Shown here: positions 1 to 8,469 of the stretch, piece after piece
Layout: each line of letters starts with the position of its first letter
Position numbering within the stretch: position 1 is the stretch's first letter
Origin: Mucidula mucida
Taxonomy: Eukaryota; Basidiomycota; Agaricomycetes; Agaricales; Physalacriaceae
Direction of reading: 5' to 3'
Assembly (NCBI GenBank): GCA_015501055.1
Contig: JADNYV010000770.1
Coordinates: 1-16,042, forward strand
Length of the DNA: 16,042 bases
Made by a program: the position numbers and the translations under genes
Notes under the pieces: model-generated
Database searches by the model: none
What the model saw: only the letters and a program-made list of their open reading frames with translations
What the model was told of the DNA's origin: nothing

Positions 1-101
1 TTTGGGCGACTTGTTCGATATAGTCGTCCATTTCGCCAGCAGACGCGCCGGTTTTGCGGGCAAGCTGCAAGAACTCGCCTTGGGATTTGATAGACCCATC
101 C
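1..101 (-). pseudogene. Antisense fragment of gag at the left edge
   Basis: These bases are the reverse complement of 358-458, which encode about residues 48-81 of the unit 1 Gag. The match ends at about 101, where the sequence switches to the plus-strand leader with about 1 nt of shared sequence. The fragment therefore forms an inverted repeat with the neighbouring gag, with 101-nt arms and a loop of about 256 nt. It may be the end of a minus-strand copy lying to the left of the window, or a fold-back rearrangement or assembly join. It cannot encode anything alone. Confidence 0.85.
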
Positions 102-214
102 ATTCGCGTTGTGAGTGTTAGAACTGGCCAAAAGGCAGCAAGAGGGGCGAGAAGCCTGCGCAGACAGCTTAGGTGCACATTCTGCTGACAACGTTCTGAA
201 CCAGGAAGCGGATC

Positions 215-1564
215 ATGTCTGATGTTGACGAGCTCGATGGTATCTCTCGCAATCATTCACCTCCTCGCCCCCATTCGCCCTATGATCAGGATCCAGACGA
301 GCGCAAAGCGATTCGCTTGCGCGCTGAGCAGCTTCAGGACCTTGTCAAGCGGTTTGCGGATGGGTCTATCAAATCCCAAGGCGAGTTCTTGCAGCTTGCC
401 CGCAAAACCGGCGCGTCTGCTGGCGAAATGGACGACTATATCGAACAAGTCGCCCAAATCATTGAACAGCGCAAGAAGCCGGACAAGGCTCCCGAGCACG
501 ATAGGACTCCTGAGCGCGATGCTACATTCCAACGAGAGCTGGATGAAGAGGCGCGAAGACGTGCCGTTGAAGAGGCCGCTTGGGCCGCGTTCGCGGCGCA
601 GCTCGATGCTGCTGCTGCTACAGCGCCTGCCGCGCAGCCCGCTTCAGCCGCCGGACCCGTGGCTGGTCCGTTATCAGCTTCGTTGCTCTCTAGGCTCCTT
701 GGAGCAGAGTCTACTCCGTCCGGCATCTCTGCTTCAGTCCTCGCTGCAGCTCCGCATCTTGCGCAGCTTGCAGCTCCCTCCAACCTCACTCCTCATATCG
801 AGGAGACTCAGCGCATTCGACGTCTCCTCACTACTGAGAAGGACATTGACGCTATCATCAATGCGTGTCAGATGCAGTCACTCCATGATCCATTTGCGCG
901 CTCCTTCTGGCGTTCCATTGTGCTGGAGCAGTATGTGGATTTTGAGAAGCTCTTTGCCTCCATTCACTCTGGCACAAATCAGCAGGAGGACACCAAGGAC
1001 TTTGCGGTGGCTACGTCATCATGCGCAAGGACCAGTCCACTGCTCGCCGCACCCTCACCCAAGAGTCCGAGTGGACACGCGTCTTCGATGCGTATGCCAC
1101 CGGTGTTGGCTCATCTACCCTCACCGCAAGGACGAACTCCGGGGTTACCGCGCGCTCATCATTGAGCTGTTTCGCGCTACACCTCGAATCCAGCGTTCCC
1201 TATTCGCTGTGATAAGGAGACTCGCATTCGCTATGCTAACTCTCCTTTCCATCTTGATGATCGCACTGCGCTCCAGCTTCCTCTTCTCTCTGAGATGTTG
1301 CGCACCTCTGAGGGAGCAAATCCTCGCAAGCGGTCCTCTGACTCTGGCAGCTCACAGTCTGCGACGCGTCGTCGTGTTGTTTGCCAGAATTGGAATCTGG
1401 GTAAATGCTCATCTCCGTGCTCCGCAGGCCGTCTTCATGGTTCTTGCAGTGAGTGCGGAGGAAAGCACACAGCCAAGAGCCAACCAGCCTGCCTCATCCT
1501 CCTCGAAGCCAAACGAGCAGTCGCTCGTTCAGGAGCGAGTTCAGGCGGCGCTGATGAAGCCTAA
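215..1564 (+). pseudogene. gag: Gag-like nucleocapsid ORF, unit 1 (frameshifted)
   Basis: Gag-like protein of about 450 residues when the frames are followed. It is expected to bind and package the element RNA in the cytoplasm. The start MSDVDELDG is shared with units 2 and 3. After a charged N-terminus come an Ala/Pro-rich stretch (about residues 125-155), a predicted helical middle, and a C-terminal zinc cluster with Cys/His at about 391, 399, 403, 409, 412, 415, 419 and 427. Compared with unit 2, one base is missing near 1005, 1109 and 1183, so the reading passes through four frame segments. The last segment (about 1184-1564) restores the zinc cluster and ends in TAA, overlapping the pol ATG at 1554. 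Gag identity rests on position and zinc motif, because Gag proteins of these elements are poorly conserved. Confidence 0.75.
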
Positions 1565-3394
1565 GTCGGTTGAAGCGTGAATCAGACGCTGTACCACCAC
1601 CACCACGCTTTAAGCGTGGTTATGTATTTACTACCAATGTACTATCAGAATCTAAAACGCCTTCGAGCATCTCTTCCACTTATACTACTCCTCCGCTTCC
1701 TTTACCTCCTCAGCAAATTCTCAACGACTCCTCCATCCAGCAGTCTCTTGCTGCAGTAGCTGACTACATCAAGGTCAGCACACCTATCGACATTGACCGC
1801 TTTGAGCGGCTTCTTGCCAAAACATCCCAATCAGCCCTTTGTGAGCTCTATCATCCGCTCACTCCGTGAAGGGTTCTGGCCTTTACACGATGGTCAGTGG
1901 GAAGCGCACCTCAGAGACAAGATTAGAGACAACTACTCTACTGAGGAGTGCGATCTTGTTGAGCTGCGCAAACAGCGAGATCAAGAAGTTGCTGCTGGCC
2001 GCTGGTCCCCTGCGCTTCCAGAAGGCTTTAAGCTCTTGCCTGGAATGCGCCTGTCACCCATGTTTGTGGTCTGGCAGAAGGGTAAACCACGCGTCGTCAT
2101 GGACCATACAGGCAATGGTCTCAATGACGGCATTGCCAGAGCCGATGCCAAAGTCAAGTATGACGATATGCACTCCTTTGGGCAGGTACTGCATGACGTC
2201 CTACAAGCTCATCCTCACGAGGAGATCCTGCTTTTCAAGAGTGACATCTCTAAAGCGTTCCTCAATCTCCCCGTTCATCCCATTTGGCAGCTACAACAGG
2301 TTGTCATTGTCGACGGCCGCTATCACATTGTGCGCCGTCTCATCTTTGGCAGTCGTGCATCACCATACTGCTGGTGTTCGTTCTCCGGCCTGGTTAACTG
2401 GGTTGCTTGGGAGCTAGATATACCAGATCTGCACGACTACATGGATGACTACTATGGCTGGGACACCAATCACAATCTGGTGCTCTTTCATGGACAGCGA
2501 CGTCCCCGACGTCAAGTCCAGCTTCTCCTTCTGTGGGACTCTTTGGGCATCCCATACGAAGATAAGAAGCAGGAACACGGTCCTCAGCTAAAAATCATTG
2601 GTTTCTGGTTAGACACGGTTCACGGGTCTATCTCTCTCTCACCAGACTCCATTGCGGACATGATCACCACCATTCAGTCGTTCTTGTCCCAGCAAAAGCC
2701 TGTACTCAAGGAGTGGCAGTCCTTGGGTGGGTATCTCAACTGGGCTCTTAATGTGCTGCCTTGGGCACGGCCAGCACTTACAGAGCTCTACCGCAAGATG
2801 AGCGGTAAAACACTGCAGTACAAAGGCATTCCATTGAACGTTGAGGTTAGAGCAGATCTCACTTGGTTTGTCAATGCATTACAACACTGCATCGGAGTGC
2901 GCTTTGTGAATGCGCAGGCGTGGGATGACTCTGAGGCTGATATGGTCTATTGGACAGATGCGAGTAATCTGGGCCTCGCTTTCGTCTATGCTGGGAATGG
3001 CTTTAGCTATCAACTCCGAACCATCACCGGAGTTGACACCTTCTTTAGGGAGCTTGTAGCTATTCTTTGCGCTGTTCATGATGCTGCCTCTCATCCCTCT
3101 CCGCCTCGCAGGCTGTTAATCCATTCTGACAGTCTGGACTCCGTCTCAGTGTTTAACACTTTGGCTGCTTCACAGTCAAGTCACAATGCTGTTCTGCTTG
3201 CCATTGCTGATATTGTCCTGCGCACCGGCATTGACGTTCGTGTGCGGCACATCCGCGGGGTTGACAACGTGATGGCAGACATGTTGTCCCGCCTACTGTT
3301 CTCTGACTTTCAGAAACAGTTCCCCTCCTACCGCGTCCGCACTATGGAGCCACCTCGTGAGCTCCTACCGGCGCGATGGAGAGAGTGCTTTTAG
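1554..3394 (+). pseudogene. pol: Reverse transcriptase-RNase H (pol), unit 1; RT domain open
   Basis: Copies element RNA into DNA and removes the RNA strand. About 612 residues from the ATG inside the gag stop. RT motifs run in order: KPRVVMDHTG, FKSDISKAF (Asp near 230), FGSRASP (near 264), YMDD (295-298, bases 2438-2449) and GFWLD. RNase H follows with WTDAS (D468), an FRELVA glutamate (E499), HSDS (D525) and ADMLSR (D575), a full D-E-D-D set. One extra G near 1568 and one extra A in the run 1819-1822 break the N-terminal linker. From 1823 to the stop at 3392-3394 the frame is open, so the whole RT and RNase H region is uninterrupted, the best pol in the window. No protease or DDE integrase domain is seen, as expected for a YR element. 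Confidence 0.9.
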
Positions 3395-3496
3395 AGGCAT
3401 TGGGCGAGGGCGGACAGCCTCGTCACCCTCGCCCACCTATGGACTTGCAGAAACTAGATGAACTCGTCTTGTATCTGCAGGCCCACGCTATCGAGA
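3376..3496 (+). pseudogene. Tyrosine recombinase N-terminal stub, unit 1
   Basis: Only the first about 41 codons (MERVLLEALG onward) remain. The ATG lies 19 nt inside the pol stop, as in unit 3. At 3495-3496 the sequence jumps from the codons following AHAIE into the A repeat. The open frame continues to 3648 through noncoding repeat sequence, giving an unrelated 49-residue tail. All catalytic residues (Arg, Lys, HxxR and Tyr) are lost, so this unit cannot integrate using its own enzyme. Confidence 0.9.
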
Positions 3497-4171
3497 CACT
3501 CATTTCACTCCAAAGCTGGATCATGTTCGCTCTCTGCTGCTCCTACTGCAGCCAGCCCACTCTCTGGGCTCTTCCTGGACTTACCCAGCCTGTGTCTGGT
3601 GTTGTAGTAACAACGGAGGCCACTCACAGGGCGCCCTGGGAGGTTTAAGCAAGAGTCCACACTGCCTCTTTGTCTCTTACCATCATCATCTCACAGAGAC
3701 AAGCAGTTTGTGATTCCTCCAGTCCTCTTGCTCAGGACTGATGCCATACACCTCTAGAGCACTGTCTGAAGCCGCCTACCCAGCCCAAAACCAGTCCAGA
3801 CAGGTCCAAAGTGCCCATTTTGAGGGAATTCGCACTTTTGCTCTCCCAGGCAAGCACCACTCGCTCTACTCGGTCCTCCTGCTCAGGACTGATGTACTGG
3901 CACCCTAGAACCCTATTGGAAGTGTCCGCTCCGGCCCCAGAGCGCTAGCGCTCCCGCTGCTCTCCCTGCTTCCAGTATGTGCCAATGTCTCACATCCAGC
4001 TCTTCAGAGCTGATGCCCATTTTGTGCCCAGATACCCATTCCTTTCCAAAGGACTCCTTCTCAAGGACATTCTGTGGGCTATCTGGTCACAGGTGCGCTC
4101 TCTGCACCCTCTCACTCCCCTCCAGCTAACCTGTGTTATCTGGTCACAGTTAGCTCCGCATTTTTGCGTCC
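3495..4171 (+). repeat. A repeat, 5'-truncated copy (unit 2)
   Basis: Matches 5962-6638 and 11573-12253 almost base for base but lacks the first about 130 nt. The right end at 4171 is set by A2 of unit 3, which stops matching after GCGTCC. No convincing coding frame is seen. It holds a series of small inverted repeats: ACTGC/TGTCTC with GAGACA/GCAGT at 3661-3707, AGTCCT/AGGACT at 3721-3739, AAAGTGC/GCACTTT at 3808-3838, GTCCT/AGGAC at 3873-3889, AGCTCT/AGAGCT at 3998-4011, TCCTTT/AAAGGA at 4040-4053 and GCTAAC/GTTAGC at 4125-4154. Confidence 0.85.
3940..3953. repeat. 14-bp perfect palindrome GAGCGCTAGCGCTC
   Basis: This self-complementary 14-mer lies between the half-sites TACTGG (3895-3900) and CCAGTA (3972-3977), which could form an outer stem. 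The same arrangement recurs in every A repeat. Its role is unknown; a recombinase or regulatory site and an RNA hairpin are both possible. Confidence 0.7.
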
Positions 4172-4651
4172 TTTCCCTGTGGCTACACCACACATCCCTC
4201 TCCAAGCGGCTCACCACCGCTTATCGAGCTCAATACTCCGCTCAGCGTGCTATACCTCCCTGGACTCGGTATCCTCCTTGTACTTCCTTGTCATCGTCGA
4301 TCAGTGGTACAGCTCAACCTGTGCTTGCGACCGCGTTCAACACCCGGTTGTACAGCGTGTGCCTGACTCCTACCAAGGAGTGTAAATCAGGGCGCTGATT
4401 GTTAGACGAGTTCGCTCTCTGAGTGTGCCGTAACACGTCCGCTCTCTGAGTGTTCGATAGGCTTGGTTAAGGATCGGTCGGTACCCAGCTCAGGCGCCCT
4501 CTATTCGCTTACAACCTGGGTGTTCTCTTTGCGAGGGCATTCGCGTTCTGAGTGTTAGACTGGCCAAAAGGCAGCAAGAGGGCGAGAAGCCTGCGCAGAC
4601 AGCCTTAGGTGCACATTCTGCTGACAACGTTCCTGAACCAGGAAGCGGATC
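4172..4651 (+). promoter_or_regulatory. 5' untranslated leader of unit 2
   Basis: This 480-nt noncoding stretch lies between A and the gag ATG and is nearly identical to 6639-7118. It is not repeated after the recombinase, so it is outside the split repeats. It carries the direct repeat CGCTCTCTGAGTGT at 4413-4426 and 4440-4453 and a variant at 4542-4555. It also has the hairpins AAGCGG/CCGCTT near 4205-4223 and ACTCCT/AGGAGT near 4368-4382. Transcription control and RNA packaging signals would be expected here or in A; I see no clear TATA box. Confidence 0.55.
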
Positions 4652-5842
4652 ATGTCTGATGTTGACGAGCTCGATGGTATCTCTCGCAATCATTCACCTC
4701 CTCGCCCCCATTCGCCCTATGATCAGGATCCAGACGAGCGCGAAGCGATTCGCTTGCGCCCTGAGCAGCTTCAGGACCTTGTCAAGCGGTTTGCGGATGG
4801 GTCTATCAAATCCCAAGGCGAGTTCTTGCAGCTTGCCCGCAAAACCGGCGCGTCTGCTGGCGAAATGGACGACTATATCGAACAAGTCGCCCAAATCATT
4901 GAACAGCGCAAGAAGCCGGACAAGGCTCCCGAGCGCGATAGGACTCCTGAGCGCGATGCTACATTCCAACGAGAGCTGGATGAAGAGGCGCGAAGGCGTG
5001 CCGTTGAAGAGGCCGCTTGGGCCGCGTTCGCAGCGCAGCTCGATGCTGCTGCTGCTACAGCGCCTGCCGCGCAGCCCGCTTCAGCCGCCGGACCCGTGGC
5101 TGGTCCGTTATCAGCTTCGTTGCTCTCTAGGCTCCTTGGAGCAGAGTCTACTCCGTCCGGCATCTCTGCTTCAGTCCTCGCTGCAGCTCCGCATCTTGCG
5201 CAGCTTGCAGCTCCCTCCAACCTCACTCCTCATATCGAGGAGACTCAGCGCATTCGACGTCTCCTCACTACTGAGAAGGACATTGACGCTATCATCAATG
5301 CGTGTCAGATGCAGTCACTCCATGATCCATTTGCGCGCTCCTTCTGGCGTTCCATTGTGCTGGAGCAGTATGTGGATTTTGAGAAGCTCTTTGCCTCCAT
5401 TCACTCTGGCACAAATCAGCAGGAGGACACCAAGGACTTTGCCGGTGGCTACGTCATCATGCGCAAGGACCAGTCCACTGCTCGCCGCACCCTCACCCAA
5501 GAGTCCGAGTGGACACGCGTCTTCGATGCGTATGCCACCGGTGTTGGGCTCATCTACCCTCACCGCAAGGACGAACTCCGGGGTTACCGTGCACTCATCA
5601 TTGAGCTGTTTCGCGCTACACCCTCGAATCCAGCGTTCCCTATTCGCCGTGATAAGGAGACTCGCATTCGCTATGCTAACTCTCCTTTCCATCTCGATGA
5701 TCGCACTGCGCTCCAGCTTCCTCTTCTCTCTGAGATGTTGCGCACCTCTGAGGGAGCAAATCCTCGCAAGCGGTCCTCTGACTCTGGCAGCTCACAGTCT
5801 GCGACGCGTCGTCGCATTGTTTGCCAGAATTGGTCGATGTAA
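4652..5842 (+). pseudogene. gag: Gag-like ORF, unit 2; open but cut at the zinc cluster
   Basis: This is the only gag in the window with no frameshift. It reads 396 codons from MSDVDELDG, of which 394 are genuine Gag. It stops just after CQNW, the first zinc ligand, where the A1 repeat of unit 3 begins at 5834 and adds two codons before TAA. It keeps the N-terminal charged part, the Ala-rich stretch and the helical core but lacks all further zinc ligands (about residues 399-427) and the C-terminal 23 residues. It differs from unit 1 mostly by transitions. A product, if made, would probably lack normal RNA binding through the zinc cluster. It serves as the frame reference for the other two copies. 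Confidence 0.8.
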
Positions 5843-6638
5843 ACGCGGATTCCGAGGGTAGGGAGCGTTTTCAGAGGCCTCTGCACACTCCACACCCCTC
5901 CTTACCCCTTTACCCAACTTCCTACTCAAGAGAGTGCAATGAGACAGCTTAAATCAAGTCAAACACTCATTTCACTCCAAAGCTGGATCATGTTCGCTCT
6001 CTGCTGCTCCTACTGCAGCCAGCCCACTCTCTGGGCTCTTCCTGGACTTACCCAGCCTGTGTCTGGTGTTGTAGTAACAACAGAGGCCACTCACAGGGCG
6101 CCCTGGGAGGTTTAAGCAAGAGTCCACACTGCCTCTTTGTCTCTTACCATCATCATCTCACAGAGACAAGCAGTTTGTGATTCCTCCAGTCCTCTTGCTC
6201 AGGACTGATGCCATACACCTCTAGAGCACTGTCTGAAGCCGCCTACCCAGCCCAAAACCAGTCCAGACAGGTCCAAAGTGCCCATTTTGAGGGAATTCGC
6301 ACTTTTGCTCTCCCAGGCAAGCACCACTCGCTCTACTCGGTCCTCCTGCTCAGGACTGATGTACTGGCACCCTAGAACCCTATTGGAAGTGTCCGCTCCG
6401 GCCCCAGAGCGCTAGCGCTCCCGCTGCTCTCCCTGCTTCCAGTATGTGCCAATGTCTCACATCCAGCTCTTCAGAGCTGATGCCCATTTTGTGCCCAGAT
6501 ACCCATTCCTTTCCAAAGGACTCCTTCTCAAGGACATTCTGTGGGCTATCTGGTCACAGGTGCGCTCTCTGCACCCTCTCACTCCCCTCCAGCTAACCTG
6601 TGTTATCTGGTCACAGTTAGCTCCGCATTTTTGCGTCC
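5834..6638 (+). repeat. A1: left split direct repeat of unit 3
   Basis: An 805-nt noncoding repeat matching A2 (11445-12253) with a few small differences. It starts TCGATGTAAACG directly after unit 2 gag and ends at GCGTCC. It contains the same hairpin series listed for the truncated copy, at +2467 nt. A1 should provide the 5' end of the element and possibly the promoter. Confidence 0.85.
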
Positions 6639-7118
6639 TTTCCCTGTGGCTACACCACACATCCCTCTCCAAGCGGCTCACCACCGCTTATCGAGCTCAA
6701 TACTCCGCTCAGCGTGCTATACCTCCCTGGACTCGGTATCCTCCTTGTACTTCCTTGTCATCGTCGATCAGTGGTACAGCTCAACCTGTGCTTGCGACCG
6801 CGTTCAACACCCGGTTGTACAGCGTGTGCCTGACTCCTACCAAGGAGTGTAAATCAGGGCGCTGATTGTTAGACGAGTTCGCTCTCTGAGTGTGCCGTAA
6901 CACGTCCGCTCTCTGAGTGTTCGATAGGCTTGGTTAAGGATCGGTCGGTACCCAGCTCAGGCGCCCTCTATTCGCTTACAACCTGGGTGTTCTCTTTGCG
7001 AGGGCATTCGCGTTCTGAGTGTTAGACTGGCCAAAAGGCAGCAAGAGGGCGAGAAGCCTGCGCAGACAGCCTTAGGTGCACATTCTGCTGACAACGTTCC
7101 TGAACCAGGAAGCGGATC
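6639..7118 (+). promoter_or_regulatory. 5' untranslated leader of unit 3
   Basis: The same 480-nt leader as at 4172-4651, with CGCTCTCTGAGTGT at 6880-6893 and 6907-6920 and a variant at 7009-7022. The bases before the gag ATG (GAAGCGGATCATG) match the other units. No gene is supported here. Confidence 0.55.
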
Positions 7119-8469
7119 ATGTCTGATGTTGACGAGCTCGATGGTATCTCTCGCAATCATTCACCTCCTCGCCCCCATTCGCCCTATGATCAGGATCCAG
7201 ACGAGCGCGAAGCGATTCGCTTGCGCCTGAGCAGCTTCAGGACCTTGTCAAGCGGTTTGCGGATGGGTCTATCAAATCCCAAGGCGAGTTCTTGCAGCTT
7301 GCCCGCAAAACCGGCGCGTCTGCTGGCGAAATGGACGACTATATCGAACAAGTCGCCCAAATCATTGAACAGCGCAAGAAGCCGGACAAGGCTCCCGAGC
7401 GCGATAGGACTCCTGAGCGCGATGCTACATTCCAACGAGAGCTGGATGAAGAGGCGCGAAGGCGTGCCGTTGAAGAGGCCGCTTGGGCCGCGTTCGCAGC
7501 GCAGCTCGATGCTGCTGCTGCTACAGCGCCTGCCGCGCAGCCCGCTTCAGCCGCCGGACCCGTGGCTGGTCCGTTATCAGCTTCGTTGCTCTCTAGGCTC
7601 CTTGGAGCAGAGTCTACTCCGTCCGGCATCTCTGCTTCAGTCCTCGCTGCAGCTCCGCATCTTGCGCAGCTTGCAGCTCCCTCCAACCTCACTCCTCATA
7701 TCGAGGAGACTCAGCGCATTCGACGTCTCCTCACTACTGAGAAGGACATTGACGCTATCATCAATGCGTGTCAGATGCAGTCACTCCATGATCCATTTGC
7801 GCGCTCCTTCTGGCGTTCCATTGTGCTGGAGCAGTATGTGGATTTTGAGAAGCTCTTTGCCTCCATTCACTCTGGCACAAATCAGCAGGAGGACACCAAG
7901 GACTTTGCCGGTGGCTACGTCATCATGCGCAAGGACCAGTCCACTGCTCGCCGCACCCTCACCCAAGAGTCCGAGTGGACACGCGTCTTCGATGCGTATG
8001 CCACCGGTGTTGGGCTCATCTACCCTCACCGCAAGGACGAACTCCGGGGTTACCGGCACTCATCATTGAGCTGTTTCGCGCTACACCCTCGAATCCAGCG
8101 TTCCCTATTCGCTGTGATAAGGAGACTCGCATTCGCTATGCTAACTCTCCTTTCCATCTCGATGATCGCACTGCGCTCCAGCTTCCTCTTCTCTCTGAGA
8201 TGTTGCGCACCTCTGAGGGAGCAAATCCTCGCAAGCGGTCCTCTGACTCTGGCAGCTCACAGTCTGCGACGCGTCGTCGCATTGTTTGCCAGAATTGGAA
8301 TCTGGGTAAATGCTCATCTCCGTGCTCCACAGGCCGTCTTCACGGTTCTTGCAGTGAGTGCGGAGGAAAGCACACAGCCAAGAGCCAACCAGCCTGCCTC
8401 ATCCTCCTCGAAGCCAAACGAGCAGTCGCTCGTTCAGGAGCGAGTTCAGGCGGCGCTGATGAAGCCTAA
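7119..8469 (+). pseudogene. gag: Gag-like ORF, unit 3 (two one-base breaks)
   Basis: Same protein as in units 1 and 2, about 450 residues if read through. One base is missing near 7226 (GCGCCTGAG against GCGCCCTGAG in unit 2) and one near 8056 (CCGGCACTC against CCGTGCACTC). The three segments therefore lie in successive frames: 7119 to about 7226, about 7227-8055 and about 8056-8469. The C-terminal segment has the full zinc cluster, C-x7-C-x3-C-x5-H-x2-C-x2-C-x3-H-x7-C, and ends in TAA at 8467-8469. A long open frame from 7292 continues past the second break into pol, but the stretch between about 8056 and 8458 of that frame is not Gag. The breaks could be real decay or residual sequencing error. 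Confidence 0.75.

Larger units (their letters stand above)
102..3496 (+). mobile_element. Unit 1: YR retrotransposon copy, recombinase deleted
   Basis: This copy has a leader remnant (102-214), a frameshifted gag, a nearly open RT-RNase H and the first codons of the recombinase. The leader matches only the last part of the leaders at 4539-4651 and 7006-7118, so the A1 repeat and most of the leader are missing on the left. On the right, recombinase sequence joins the A repeat of the next unit at 3495-3496 with a 2-base overlap (AC). Compared with unit 3 this removes about 1.17 kb: nearly all of the recombinase, the 3' spacer, B1 and the first about 130 nt of A. The copy could supply RT but not recombinase. 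Confidence 0.85.
3495..5833 (+). mobile_element. Unit 2: YR retrotransposon copy reduced to leader and gag
   Basis: This copy has a 5'-truncated A repeat (3495-4171), the leader (4172-4651) and gag up to the first zinc ligands (5833). The next base starts the A1 repeat of unit 3. From 3495 onward the sequence is nearly identical to 5963 onward at an offset of 2467-2468 bases, so units 2 and 3 share their whole 5' region. The right edge coincides with the A boundary defined by the B1-A2 junction at 11444/11445. That points to unit 3 having inserted, or recombined, inside this gag. The rest of unit 2 is not found to the right of unit 3 in the expected orientation. Confidence 0.8.

Noticed and set aside
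436..789. 117-codon minus-strand ORF opposite gag, repeated in units 2 and 3
   Set aside because: Ala/Ser-rich antisense shadow of the Ala-rich part of Gag, with no family resemblance.
222..1580. Long +1-frame ORF over gag (also at 4659-5861)
   Set aside because: Ser/Leu/Arg-rich composition typical of a shadow frame. The true gag frame has the shared start and the zinc cluster.
3661..4154. CRISPR-like or tRNA-like array from the spaced hairpins
   Set aside because: Spacing and sequence are irregular, no repeat-spacer pattern or tRNA A/B boxes are seen, and the context is a retroelement terminal repeat.
3979..4398. A 139-codon open frame (MPMSHIQLF...) across A and the leader, repeated at 6446-6865
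   Set aside because: It recurs only because the repeats are nearly identical. It crosses the A/leader boundary, is lost in A2, overlaps the hairpin run and has no recognisable domain.
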